From positions 116,315,900-116,379,899 of the forward strand of contig OY757025.1 of the NCBI GenBank assembly GCA_963580285.1: 64,000 nucleotides of DNA, given 5' to 3'. Made by a program: the position numbers and the translations under genes. Below are positions 22,125-34,677 of this stretch, one piece after another. The notes beneath the pieces were generated by a model. The model ran no database searches. It was not told the origin of the DNA and was given only the letters and a program-made list of their open reading frames with translations. Origin of the DNA: Lucinisca nassula. Taxonomy: Eukaryota > Mollusca > Bivalvia > Lucinida > Lucinidae. Each line of letters opens with the position of its first letter. Within the stretch, counting starts at the first letter, position 1.

Positions 22125-22660
22125 AAAGTAGAAGTAAAACAAAGATCAGAAATCGATACAATTAACTTACTCCACCCATAAAAGACACCAAAGGAAAAGA
22201 AATACAAACATTAAGCGACCAGACCATAATGGAAACCTAAACAAAAGAAGGCCATAAGGACAGTTACTTTCCCACAAAATGGCCACATGGCCATCCAAAA
22301 TTAAAAGACACAAGTGATACACACAGTAAGTAACAAACAACAACATAAATAAATCGCCACAGAAGAACCGCCTTGGAACGGTCAGTGGAAAGATTTCCAC
22401 TGGGGGGCTTAAATCGATTTTACGTGGCCACAATCCTCGCCCTTACTTCAGTCGCGATTTAGAAAAATAATTTGTTCAGTCCGCATAAAGGCCTCCTAAC
22501 TCATCAGTGCAACATCTCCGTGAACACAAAAAATCAAAGAACCACAGAGGTGAGACAACGGTGAGGACTCGACAGCAAGAAACCACTGAAATGCTGGAGC
22601 AAAAGAAAACCAACAGTTAGACTCCGATGGGCCCGACCAGAGACAGAGACAGAGAAAGCA
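22125..22660 (-). mobile_element. PLE 3' unit, minus copy
   Basis: Matches the reverse complement of the 3' unit from AAGTAGAAGTAAAACAAAG to CCAACAGTTAGACTCCGATG. A second, terminal fragment of about 144 bp follows at 22779-22922. Confidence 0.75.
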
Positions 22661-22778
22661 TGTCCACAGTATTTAAGTGACCTCTGCCCTGAAGCTACTT
22701 GTCTTGTTGCAATCAAACTGTCTGAAAGGGCCGAATGATTCATCACGATAACAAGTCCGTGAAACGAAGACCCCTCTA

Positions 22779-22922
22779 AAGTAGAAGTAAAACAAAGATC
22801 AGGAATTGATACAATTAACTTACTCCACCCATAAAAGACACCAAAGGGAAAGAAATACAAACATTAAGCGACCAGACCATAATGGAAACCTAAACAAAGG
22901 AAGGCCATAAGGACAGTTACTT
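22779..22922 (-). mobile_element. PLE 3' unit, terminal fragment
   Basis: Only the last roughly 144 bp of the 3' unit are present, starting at the defined terminus AAAGTAGAAGTAAAAC and stopping at GGACAGTTACTT, where a palindromic hairpin element begins. Confidence 0.7.
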
Positions 22923-22924
22923 AC

Positions 22925-23070
22925 CCCACTTTATATAGAGAAAAGTGGGGTTTACGGGGTATAGATTATGTGCCTTATTTTTGCTCAAAAACATAGATTG
23001 TGGGTACTCGTTAGAACCGCCTCCAATGAGGCGGTTCTAACGAGTACTCACAATCTATGTTGAAAGCAGA
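22925..23070. repeat. Family L hairpin element
   Basis: CCCCACTTTATATAGAG flank followed by ACATAGATTGTGGGTACTCG ... CGAGTACTCACAATCTATGT, a 32-bp stem with a very short loop. Other good copies: 29860-30010, 36300-36460, 51895-52055, 58265-58470. Confidence 0.8.
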
Positions 23071-23564
23071 AATAGTAATGGTGTTATCATTTTACCGAAT
23101 ATTTATCATTTTTTGACACCATGTTGGACGCCATTATCTCCTACGGACATGTTTTCCTAATGGTTCAAGGTTTATGAATGCAGTTATCCATCTTGTTGCC
23201 AAAATCTTTCAAAATCTCCTGTATAAGGGCTGCTTGGACTTTTATTTCACAGAAGTGTTTCTTCAAATATTGTTAAAACAATTCTGTTAAGCCCCCGCCC
23301 ATCGGTGCCTGAAGAAATAAAGAAATATATTGGGCTGCATAGTGAAACACTTTGCTTACTCTTTATCAAAAAAGGTGCCTGTTTGGCATGGACTTTTCAA
23401 ATACTGTTGATACTGTTTGAATTCGTAATAAAGTTTATATTTTAAAAACGTTCTTCTTTCCATATTGAACCACAAAATAGTTTCAATATTCATTTCCAGT
23501 ATCTCTTATGCCGTTTATCTTTTTTAAAGATTTTTTTTTTTTTCATGAATCCGGATTTACCCCC

Positions 23565-24196
23565 TAGAACTTCAGTTAAATAAAGCAAATTCTTCTGATA
23601 CCGAGGCCCCGTTTTTGGATTTACATCTATCTATTGTAGATGGATTTGTTTCGTGCAAAATTTATGATAAACGCGATGACTTTGATTTTGAGATTGTAAA
23701 TTTTCCTTTTTTGGATGGTGATGTTCCTCGTGCGCCATCCTATGGCGTTTATATTTCGCAATTAATTCGATTTGCTAGAGTTTGTAGTCATGTAACTGAC
23801 TTCAACACTCGTAATAAATTATTAACGGCTAAACTTCTTAATCAGGGTTATCGGTACCATAAACTACGCAAAGCCTTTTCAAAATTTTATAGACGCCATT
23901 CTGATTTAATTTCAAAATTCAATATTGGACTTAAATCTCTTCTGCAACAAGGTCTATCGGAACCCGAATTTTATGGTGACTTAGTATATAAATTCAGAAA
24001 AATATATAACCGCAATGACTTCAGCACCCAATTTCGTAAAATCATTCTTCGATATAAAAAGATTGGGTACAACATGGATATTATACGACAGACTGCATGC
24101 ATGGTGGTTAACCCAATCACGGTTGGCAACTTTGCTTCCCTCTTTAATTGCACGCCGGTGGGTCAGGCCTCAGATTCTATGACGGCTCCAACGTAA
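23565..24196 (+). pseudogene. PLE RT C-terminal part, longest copy
   Basis: An open frame of about 210 codons: ELQLNKANSSDTEAPFLDLH, GFVSCKIYDKRDDFDFEIV, FPFLDGDVPRAPSYGVYI, FARVCSHVTDFNTRNKLL, KFRKIYNRNDFSTQFRKI, IIRQTACMVVNPITVG, ending SMTAPT at the TAA 24194-24196. The FLDL motif and following basic region belong to the post-catalytic part of PLE reverse transcriptases. The catalytic palm is absent upstream, so this is a 5'-truncated copy. The 3' unit follows directly to 24763. Confidence 0.75.
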
Positions 24197-24763
24197 AGGC
24201 TTATTGAAAATTAAAGAGATAATGTTGGTTGGTGCCTGATGCTCTGTCTCTGGTCGGGCTCATCGGAGTCTAACTGTTGGTTTTCTTTTGCTCCAGCATT
24301 TCAGTGGTTTCTTGCTGTCGAGTCCTCACCGTTGTCTCACCTCTGTGGTTCTTTGATTTCTGTGTTCACGGAGATGTTGCACTGATGAGTTAGGAGGCCT
24401 TCATGCGGACTGAACAAATTATTTGTCTGTATCGCGACGGAAGTAAGGGCGAGGATTGTGGCCACGTAAAATCGATTTAAGCCCCCCAGTGGAAATCTTC
24501 CACTGACCGTTCCAAGGCGGCTCTTCTGTGGCGATTTATTTGTGTTGTTGTTTGTTACTTACTGTGTGTATCACTTGTGTCTTTTAATTTTGGATGGCCA
24601 TATGGCCATTTTGTGGGAAAGTAACTGTCCATATGGCCTTCCTTTGTTTAGGTTTCCATTATGGTCTCGTCGCTTAATGTTTGTATTTCTTTCCCTTTGG
24701 TGTCTTTTATGGATGGAGTAAGTTAATTGTATCAATTCCTGATCTTTGTTTTACTTCTACTTT
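24197..24763 (+). mobile_element. PLE 3' unit in its natural place after the RT stop
   Basis: Runs from AGGCTTATTGAAAATTAAAG to the terminus TTTTACTTCTACTTT. This copy defines the 3' unit that recurs elsewhere in the window. Confidence 0.8.
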
Positions 24764-25139
24764 ATCATAAAGCCACATGCGGTATTTGGTTATACCATTT
24801 TTAAATATCCAATGGGAGGTCACTTTTCTGTCACATGATTGTCTCCATCACTTCGGATGTAAACTGTCATGGCGGAGTGGTCTTGTTCAAAATAACAAAT
24901 ATCCAAATCTGTATGATTTATTTTTTGTCTCGTTCAGCTGCATAATACAGTCAATTCTGAAGGCAGTACTTGTTTAAAATATAGGTTATTTTCAAGATAT
25001 ACCCGTCAATTCCTTAACATAAAGCTACATTTTGAGACTAATTTTTCTTAATTGGCTCTAATTGTTTTGCATACTTCGAGCCAATTTGTTTTGCATACTT
25101 TGTGTCAGTAGAGTGACTATGATCCAATACGGTATTTAT

Positions 25140-25460
25140 TTCTACAGATATTGATCGGTCACATTTGACCATTACTCGCAGGTGTACATTACATACACTC
25201 CAGGTTATGAACGCCTACACAGCATTTATGGAAGGGGTCTTTTCCCTGCACAGGGGATGATTCTCCCTGAATAGGGGGCCTCCAGTTAACGTCTCGATCT
25301 GAGGAAGGTGCATTTTGTAGCATTCATCCCTGCAAATTGTGCCAGTGGACCATGTTCGAACACCCCAATTTTGTTACTGCTGCCAGGAATTGAACAGGGA
25401 CCCTCTAGCATCAATGGCAAGTGCACTAACCACTGAGCTACCACGCTGCATTCGCCTGTC
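25140..25460 (-). mobile_element. tRNA-derived SINE-like repeat, family T2
   Basis: Minus strand starts CGTGGTAGCTCAGTGGTTAG, a tRNA A-box region, followed by a B-box-like CTGTTCAATTCCTGG. No acceptor stem can be folded, so this is not a functional tRNA. A fragment of the same family is near 34870-35000. Confidence 0.65.
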
Positions 25461-25554
25461 AACAAATACTGACCTATATTGGTTATTTTCTTTTTTAATT
25501 TTGACATTCAAGAACAGTGAAATTTTGTCTTCATGCAAACTGCTGAATCACCGC

Positions 25555-25675
25555 CAAGTGACATCTGTGAAAAAATGTTGCTGCATCTTAGAGATACCAG
25601 CATTAGTACTCAGCTATAAAGATGATATGGCAAATTTATCAAAGATGCAGCAATATTTTCTCACAGATGTCTCTT
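25555..25675. repeat. Short inverted-repeat element
   Basis: ACATCTGTGAAAAAATGTTG and its reverse complement (CAATATTTTCTCACAGATGT) enclose about 60 bp. It has no obvious family member elsewhere in the window. Confidence 0.65.
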
Positions 25676-25689
25676 GGTAGCAGACATGT

Positions 25690-27560
25690 TAAGTCTCCCG
25701 AAAATCGCGAGAGACTTCCGAAAAAATAGCTGTTCTCACGCCTCACGAAATTCAGGATAAAACTCCCGAAAAAATGAAAATACCGTGTTGGGGCAAATTT
25801 TTGAAAAGCTGCGCTTGTATTTTTATGTGTGTAACCCGGCGGAACATTCCGACTTAATCCGTGAGTAAAACTGATAATAATTAATGCACTGTCCAGTATT
25901 TTTGGGGATTAAAACACGGTTCCACGCCTGCAGATTGGCTTTGACAAATGTAAACAGTCGTTTCTAGAAGTGTTTGCAAAAATGGAAGTAAATCATACCG
26001 GTTAATTTCCTCCAATCAACGGACCGTGTCGGTTAACCGAATCATCTTAAAAACGCTGACCGTATTTGCCACGGATCAGTCTATTCTACTTTTACACAGT
26101 AAACACAAGCCTCCGGTGCTCTTGATAAGCCTGCAATCTTCCGCGTGACAAGGTGTGAAAATAAGATTAAGTTATGTCTCTAATTTGCATTTATCCTTCA
26201 ATCATAAAATTTAATCCACAATCAGGGTGAAAATGATGTAATCGCTCCTAAGACGTTTAGCTACATCTAACAGTACATGTAGATGTATGCATAAGAAAAA
26301 CAGACTATTTTACTGTCTCATGCATGGTTATGTTTTGGCGCCAAAATTGCAGACGCTGGGCGGGAAAAGTCGACCGCTTTAAACTGTGTAAACACATCTG
26401 TATGCTGTTGTTGGTGATTGACACGGAGTTTCCAGGGATAAGTCGGGAATTGTGCGAGGCGCCGTTCTCTATCCAGCTCTTTCCACAGCTATCGAGAAAA
26501 TATTTTTTACCTGTTCCCAACATTTTTTTTATGAAAGAAATACGTCCCATTAAAATAAAACAATGACATTAAACACGTTCGGGGTTGCTGGGGTCGGATG
26601 ACGTCATTTACCGATCGCGTGCAGAAAAATGGTAGTGGCGGTTTGTGGACGGTGGATTTCATGGCGACTTTGTTGGTTGAGATATTTGATGTTTGCCATG
26701 AACTTGCTTGTTGAGTGGGTGTAGAAGTTTTGGATGGAGGGGTCCTCGTCTTGTGACTGGGTCATTAAATTGTAAACTAATCTGCATTCTTTATTCTTTT
26801 ATCTCCCTAAGCTGACAATTTTGATCTTTAATATGAGTATATTGACTGCAGCTAGTGTTAATCATGCATGTCACTTCAAGTTTATATAACTATCAGTATA
26901 TTTAATTGCTAATTGAACAAGCTGTTACGATACGTCACAAACTTGAGAAAGTACCGTTATTGACATAGGCAACTACCTACAGGCTACAGTATTATCTACA
27001 CATGTACCGTATTTCCGCACTTAAAAGTCGGAGGGGAATAAAGTTGTTGTGCTTGAAACTTGATAGAAACCTTGATTTATATTTATATGTTGGTTGGGGA
27101 AAATTTGGGATCCAAAGCAAAACCATGCTGACGGATCGTGCTGTAACGAGATTTGTGTGTATCTATCTACCTGGGCATAATTGATAAGATATGTTCGTGT
27201 GCTGTAGCATTATACACCTGGGGGATGTGGTTGGGGTGGGGGCACTGGTATGGCTAGGTGTTAGTTTGACGGCATCTTCCCAAGGAAATTGTTCTAAAAC
27301 AATATTTACTTGTTATTTATCCATGGACAGGAGTGTAAAGAATACACAAAATAATGTTCAAAAAGCTCTCAGAATGCACCATTTTCTAGCCTATCCTGGA
27401 AGCTTGCCCACAAGGCTTCACGCCTTTGGCGCTCGCCAATCCATCTCGAACGCACTGTCTCCCTCATTTTATTTTTCAAAACTTAACATGTCTGTGGTAG
27501 TGATTCAGCAGTTTACATTAAACCAAAATTTCACTGAGGGTCAGAATTTGTTCATTGTTT
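25690..27560. other. Low-repeat stretch upstream of the ERICH6-like gene
   Basis: This is the least repetitive part of the window. It has a TGACGTCA palindrome (CRE-like) at 26599-26606 and several short open frames on both strands, none recognisable. It could hold the promoter and a 5' non-coding exon of the gene starting at 28734, but no TATA box or donor could be tied to it. Confidence 0.3.
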
Positions 27561-28690
27561 TTTTTATGCCCCTGCATCATATGATGCCGGGGGCATATAG
27601 TTTTTCGGTTTTCGTACGTGCGTCCGTGGGTACGTGTGTCCGAATGTACGAAAGTGTGTACGTACGTAATCCTGTTAGACTCCGGTTAAGGTTTTCGGTC
27701 AGGGTAGAACTTGATCTCATATTTTTCAAACCATGCAATGGATGTGGTTTATATTTAGTAAGATGATAGATATGGGTCCAAAGTTTTATCCAACAATACC
27801 CCACACCTACCCATGGTCTCAAGGTCAAGGTCACGGACTTAGAAATTTTTAATGTTTAAGACTCAGGTTAAGGTTTTCGGTCAGGGTAGAACTTGAGCTC
27901 ATATTTCTCAAACCATGCAATGGATGTGGTTTATATTTAGTATGATGATAGATATGGGTCCAAAGTTTTATCCAGCAATACCCCCACACCTACCCATGGT
28001 CTCAAGGTCAAGGTCACGGACTTAGAAATTTTTAATGTTTAAGACTCAGGTTAAGGTTTTCGGTCAGAGTAGAACTTGAGCTCATATTTTTCAAACCATG
28101 CAATGGATGTGGTTTATATTAAGTATGATGATCGATATGGGTCCAAAGTTTTATCCAGCAATACCCCCATACCTACCCATGGTCTCAAGGTCAAGGTCAT
28201 GGACTTAGAAATTTTTAATGTTTAACACTCAGGTTAAGGTATTTGTACCACATTGAACCATTAACTTTTATGATTCATTTGGTTCATATTTGGTTTAATG
28301 ATAGATGCAGGTCCAAAGATTTATTCAGTAATACCCCCACCCATGCCTATGACTTCAAGGGCAAGGTCGCAGACATAGAAATTTTCAAAATTAAGTATGT
28401 TAATAGCTTATATTTTCCAAACTCTATAATGGATTTGCTTCATATTTGGTATGACAATAGTTGCAGGTCCAATGTTTCATTGAGCCATACCCCCACCCCT
28501 TAACTGAAGGTCAAGGTCACAGACATTGAAATTTTTCATATTATATTTTTGAGAGCTCATATTTCTTTAACCATGTGATGGATTTGCTACATTTTTGGAA
28601 TGATGATAGATACATGTCAAAAGTTTCATTCAGCCATAACCCCGCCCCTGCCACATGACCTTAAGGTGATGGGGTGTTGTATTGACACAT
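27560..28690. repeat. Tandem-cored element with ~183-bp units, GGGGGCATATAG end
   Basis: Left end TGCCCCTGCATCATATGATG CCGGGGGCATA forms a hairpin. Units with CCATGCAATGGATGTGG recur at 27731, 27913 and 28096 (182-183 bp), then degenerate to about 28690. Each contains TCTCAAGGTCAAGGTCACGG. Confidence 0.8.
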
Positions 28691-28733
28691 TTCTAGTTTT
28701 TTTATGAAATTACAAAAATACTTTATCTTCCAG

Positions 28734-28887
28734 GTTTGGAATTTATAGATCTGAAATATGTCTTGAATGATATTCTAAGAGAGAAGAACATACTGATTTT
28801 AAGTCATGGAGCCTCCCACTCCAAAAGGAGGCCGGAAAGGAGAGTCAAGGACTGAATTTACAACTTCAAAACCTCTCCCACCAATAG
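28734..28887 (+). CDS. Exon 1 (start-codon exon) of the ERICH6-like gene
   Basis: A pyrimidine-rich tract and CAG end at 28733, so this looks like a spliced exon with a 72-nt 5' UTR before the ATG at 28806. The start has G at -3 and G at +4 and an in-frame stop two codons upstream. It encodes MEPPTPKGGRKG and on to PLPPI and ends one base into a codon at the donor G|GTAAGA. Two tiny upstream ATGs occur in the UTR. Alternatively transcription begins near here and the apparent acceptor is chance. Confidence 0.7.
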
Positions 28888-31800
28888 GTAAGAGATGCTT
28901 AACCCATTTTGTACCGGAAACCCCAAAATGGGTAGTTGACAAACAGTGCATGTCAAGATCAGACCCCACAGTGTGCGGCTTCTGATGAGGGCCTACACTG
29001 TTTGCAAAATGTTCAGCCATTTCCCAAACAAGTTTTGAAGAAAACACAACCTGAAACTCCCAAATTTTGAAATGGACTCATTCTATGTATAAGGAGGAAG
29101 ATTCCATTTGGTACCAAAAGGGTTAATAGAGTATAACTTCAATGGCTCGAACCCGGATGGCTTGTTTACCATGGTTGAGTTGAATCTGTTCTTGAGTCCC
29201 CAGGGAATCCCTCCAAATACGATATGGGGATAATTTAGGAAGATTTCTTCTCTGCTTTTATCTAGCAAATGTATGCTGTGTACTCATTAGAATCGACTTG
29301 ATGAGGCACTTCTAATGAGTACACACAGCATACATTATTATACAACATTGAAAAGTTATCCCACAATTATTTCCTTTATGCCTCCTGGTACGGCACTTAA
29401 CCCTTATCCTGCTGAATATTTAAATTAGCCACACCCATTTCTTACTACGAGCCAATCAAAGTATTTAATGTAATTTATTCCTACAAATACACAAACTGAA
29501 AGACAAACAGTGTAGATCCTGATCAGATGGCTTCTGCAGAAGCCATCTGATCTGGATCTACACTGTTTGCAAAAGTAGGGGTTGTCATGAACAGTAGGAT
29601 GAGGGTTGATAGTAACACTCCATGTCTCGAGCAAATTTTCATGGTCCCAAAGGGGTTTGAATCATCAAAGTTCAACTGTATACAGGCAAAACAGAAGTGT
29701 ACCGGAATCTTTTTTATAGCACTACTGCATGGATCTAAGCAAACAAAATGTGTGAACATTATGATAACATACCTGTGCGACATAGTGCATTTTTTTCACA
29801 TCACCCAAAATGGCTACTTTTTTTGATGAAAATCTAAGATTTTTTCTTATTTGTACTGCAAAAATAGGGTGTGTGTGCTCATTAGAACCACCTCATTGAG
29901 GCAGTTCTGATGAGTACCCACAACCTTTGTCTTACAAGAAACAGAAATAAGAAAAATAATGTATACCCCCATAAACCCCAGTTTTCTCTATATGTGGGGT
30001 TTATTATAGGTGGGTGTTCACTGTCTCCCTGCCCTACATCATAGTGTAGATTATATTTTCTTGTCCTTTGGGATCATTGATTCCATTGTGGAATTTTGAA
30101 AATATCTGAGTGTCACTGATGAGGCCTAATTGGCCGAAACTAGCTAGTCTGGCCCAGAAAACATGTACACTCCATATTCTTCAGTTCTGTGGTGTATTCC
30201 TTGCTTCCAAAGGATAACCCTTTTATAGAACATATTGTTCATGATAACTGGAATGTATACATATTTTCCACCAATTTTTTCAAGGGAGACATTTTTTCAC
30301 TACTATTTGAACTGAGTCCAAAAAGGCTTCTGCTCTTAACCCATAAAATGCCAATCACGACAATTGTCATCTGCTTTGCCGTCTGCCGGTTACCTTAAAG
30401 GTAATTTTTTGCAAACAGTAGGAGCAGTCTGATCTGGGACCACACTGTTTGTCTGAATGCAAAAATATTTTTAAAAAGTTTGCAAAAAAATCAGCAGACG
30501 GCATAAGCAGATGACATTTTCAGATGTAGTTTTTCTTGACGTCTTAAGAGTTAATAACTTAATAAATTCAATCTGAAATGATTACTCATGTGGTATTGTC
30601 CTTCAGCAAACGACATAAGCAGACATAAGCAGGCAACATTTTCAGATGTAGTTTTTCTCAATGTCTTAAGGGTTAATAAATTTCATCTGAAATGATTACT
30701 CATGTGGTATTGTCCTTCAGCAGACGACATAAGCAGACATAAGCAGACAACATTTTCAGATTTAGTTTTTTTCAACGTCTTAAGGGTTAATAAATTCCAT
30801 CTGAAATGATCACTCATGTGGTATTGTCCTTCAGCAGACGACATAAGCAGACATAAGCAGACAACATTTTCAGATTTAGTTTTTTTCAACGTCTTAAGGG
30901 TTAATAAATTCCATCTGAAATGATTACTCATGTGGTATTGTTCTTGTGTATTCCAGGGTCCGTAGAGGGACTGGAGGACAGTGATGATGAAGAGAGAAAG
31001 AGTGAAGAAACAAAGTCACTGGACAGAGACGATGCTGGATCTTCCCTGTCTCAAGGTGAGAATGACTTCAGATACCTTGGAGAAGAACAAAATACAGTCG
31101 AACTTCGATGGCTCGAACACCTTTGGGACCTCGAAAATCTGTTCGAGACAGGGGTTGTTTGAGCCACTGAGGTTACTGTCAGGAGGCATAACGAGATACT
31201 TTTAGACATCTTTTCGGTGTTCGATAATGAAAATGTATGCTGTGTGTACTCATTAGAATCGCCTCGATGAGGCGATTCTAATGAGTATACTCAGCATACA
31301 TTTGCAAGATAAAAGACTAAAATCTCCTTAATTATCCCCCCACTATTTCTTATATAGAGGATTACGCTGGGGGCTCAAGAATGGGTTCGACACATCCATG
31401 GTAAACGGGCCATCGGTGTTCGAGCCATCGAAGTCCTACTGTAAGCTTATGAGCTTCCGTTCTAATCCTAATTGTTCTGTCTCATTCTGTATGCTGTACA
31501 TGTATCAGTATGGAAATAAAATAGGGTTAAACTAAATACCAAAGAAACATAAAAACTAAGACCACCATAGCTTATAAAACCTCTTCATGCTCAGTTGAAT
31601 ATAAAAGTGTCCTGCTCATAAATATTGACCCTTGCTGAACCAGGATATGTACCTTTGCAAGCAGTGTAAATCCAGATCAGATGGAGAAGCCATCTGGGTT
31701 CTGGAGAAGCCATCTGATCTTGATCTTCACAGTTTGTGAAGCTATCTGATATGTATCTTCACTGTGTTATTCAATTGATGAATTTATGGGAATCACTTAC

Positions 31801-34642
31801 ATCAGGTAATTTTATTGGTTGATAGGCAAACTGGAAGTGGCAGCATTAATTTGTTTAGCTGAACAAGGGTTAAAAAGCCAGTTGTTTTGTATTTAAATAT
31901 TTGTGAACAAGAAGTATCTTATTTGTTATTTTCTGCCGTTATGACCATAAAAAAAAAAACAAAAAAAACACAAAACATTTATTGTTAGCACTTTAAGAGG
32001 TAGGCAGCTAAATCTGAAAGTATATGCAGCAGGTTTAAAGAGGAAATTATATCCCCTGCCATGTTTCAGTCCCATTTTTTAAACAGAGACAACTTGTATG
32101 ACTTCTGGTCAGTGTTGTGGAAACCTGAACCCCCTCTAAAAAGGACCTACTCTTAAAGGAAAGAATTTGCTCTTTAGGAGCAAATTCTTTCCTTTAAGAG
32201 TAGGCCCCTATTGATAATGAAGAAAAAATATTTTCGAAAGAGTTGTCTTTCCTGCAGGGGTATCTGTTACCCTTAAGATTGCACACACTTGTCCACAAGA
32301 CCTCAAAATAGAAAGCTGTGCTTGATGAGTATAGAGGGCAATTATAGTCTCCTGCCACCAACTAAAGACCAGGCTGTATATATGCACATGAAAAAATGTT
32401 TTATAACTTTGAGGCCAGCCCCAAGGTTATAACACCTTTTTCATGCTCAACTCAACTAACCTTGAAATTTGTCCTGCTCATAAATATTAAAATGCCAACA
32501 ATTGTTGGCATTTTAATATTTATGAACAGTACAAATACTATTTTCTGCTCATCTGAACAGAAAAATGACTTGCTTTACCTGTATTTTTATATGCATACAA
32601 AATTTCAAAAATGCAGAATGCAAAAAAGGTTTTATAACCTCAGGGATTGATCTCAAGGTTCAGAAAGACCTACAAGGGGATCTATGTGCATGTATTCAGA
32701 CAGATAGGCCTAAGTGAACAGTGTAAAACAAGAAGAGACGCTGCATAACACATTTGTCACTCAGCCAGCTATTTTTTAAACACAACATCGGGTAGTAAAT
32801 TATACTGCTTCAAATTTTAGCTATCTGCTATATGGTCTTAATGGTTATAACCCAGCCGGCACACATCGCTAGGGAAACGTCACATCAACGTCGGTGCAAT
32901 GTCATGACATTGCACCGACGTTGATGTGACGTTGCATAAACGTCTTGACGTTGCATAAACGTCTTAACGTTGCGCCAAAGTTGATGTGAAGTCACAATTA
33001 TGTCATGTGCCTGCTGGGAAAACTATTTTTATGCACAAATAAGATGAAGTTCAAAGATTTGTAAATTCACTTTATTTGCATTATCTGCTGGTTCCTAGTC
33101 TGAAGGTTATCAGTGTTGGAAAAACAGGTAACCAGACCCCCCTGACCTTAAAAGGTCAGGGGGGTCTGGTTACCTGTTTTTCCAGTATTGACAATGTGCA
33201 AGCTGGGAGCCAGCAAATAATGCAAATATGGTGGATAAAGCTGTTTTCTTGCTTAGACTGATAGAAAAAGATATTTGCCCTGCCCATAATTATTAAAATG
33301 CCAACAGTTGTTGTCATTTTAATATTTATTAGTGGGACAAATTTCATGCTTAAGTGAGCAGAGCATGAAAAAAGTTCTATAACCTCAGTTAATGATATCG
33401 TTTATTATCTCCCCTGCTGTTATCATGTATTTGTTAACTCCCCTGCTACTGTCATTACATATATTTGATTTCATTATTACTTCCCCTGCTACTGTTGGAT
33501 TGGATCATGAATTAGCTCCCCTGCTTTTGTCAATTAGGTCATGTGATATTGCATGGTACTAAGGCATTTAGAACAGGGATACACTAACTGCAGTTATAAT
33601 GTAAGTTTTGTTTATTGTCATTATTTGTTAATTAAATTTATTTAAAATGCCTATCTGATTGATTTAAGTACTTAATTAATCAATATTTAACAGTATTATG
33701 ACTTCACCAGTGGTTGCTAACGTCATTACATTGACGTAATAATGACGTTAGTGTTAAATGACGTCGACGTCATAATGACTCTCAGAAGTTGTCATGGGAG
33801 TTAGATGACATCTTCTGGCTGGTGTTTATTGGAAGCCAAAAAAGGAAATAAAGAAGAAAAAAAAAGAGAAAAAAAGAAAAACAGACAGTGATAAAACTGA
33901 AAAGGAAGAAAATTCTGCTGTGCACTTGGAATAACCAAAGACAGGATGCCTGTTTATATTAACTATTGTCCTTGGAGATATGGAAGTAATTATAAAATCA
34001 ATCTATACCCTCAACATGCTGAGTAAAACATGAGTTTATTCTTTTTTGAAAACAATATAGATCCTGATCAGCTGGCTTCAGATGAGGATCTATAATGTTT
34101 TCCATTCTGCTTCTCTCAGTAGGTAGAGTGTCCGCTCCGGGGAACTGGAGGTCACGGATTCGATCCCGGGCCGCGACATACCAAAGTCGTTAAAAATGGT
34201 ACTAGCTGCTCCTCGCTTGGCACTCAGATTTACGGGGTAGAGCTAGGACTGGTCGACCCAGTGTCAGGATAATGTGACTGGGTGTGGAATCATGTAATGT
34301 GTCTGGGGCATGATACTTTATTGAGGCAGCACTATAAAAGTGAGCATTGAGCTCCCTGTCGCCACCAGACACCGTCGTGATATGACTGAAAAATTGTTGA
34401 AAGCGACGTTAAACCCGAATTCTGCTTCTGAATCCATCTGGTAAAAATTGAAATAATGTTATGTAGGAGTGTAGCATATTGAAATATTCAGTATGGTGAG
34501 GGTTAATTTGAAGTCGTTTCTTGCATTATTGACAAGTAACACAGAACATCAGATAGAGAGATGTGGTAAAAAGGGGCTAAAATGTGGGCAGACTAAGGGT
34601 CCAAAAAATGGAAATGGGACAGGGTGTGTTTCATGATTCAGT

Positions 34643-34677
<35 letters not shown>

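Noticed and set aside
25370..25450. Functional tRNA gene on the minus strand
   Set aside because: A and B box words are present but no cloverleaf; embedded in a repeat seen elsewhere.
26305..26566. Overlapping 80-codon frames on both strands
   Set aside because: Mutually overlapping, unrecognisable and of a size expected by chance; no start or splice support.
27191..27766. 191-codon plus-strand open frame
   Set aside because: Its second half runs into a tandem-repeat element with GTACGTGCG simple sequence; no domain, splice context or recognisable family.
30683..30931. 82-codon minus-strand frame with internal repeats
   Set aside because: Translation of the 114-bp tandem array before exon 2.
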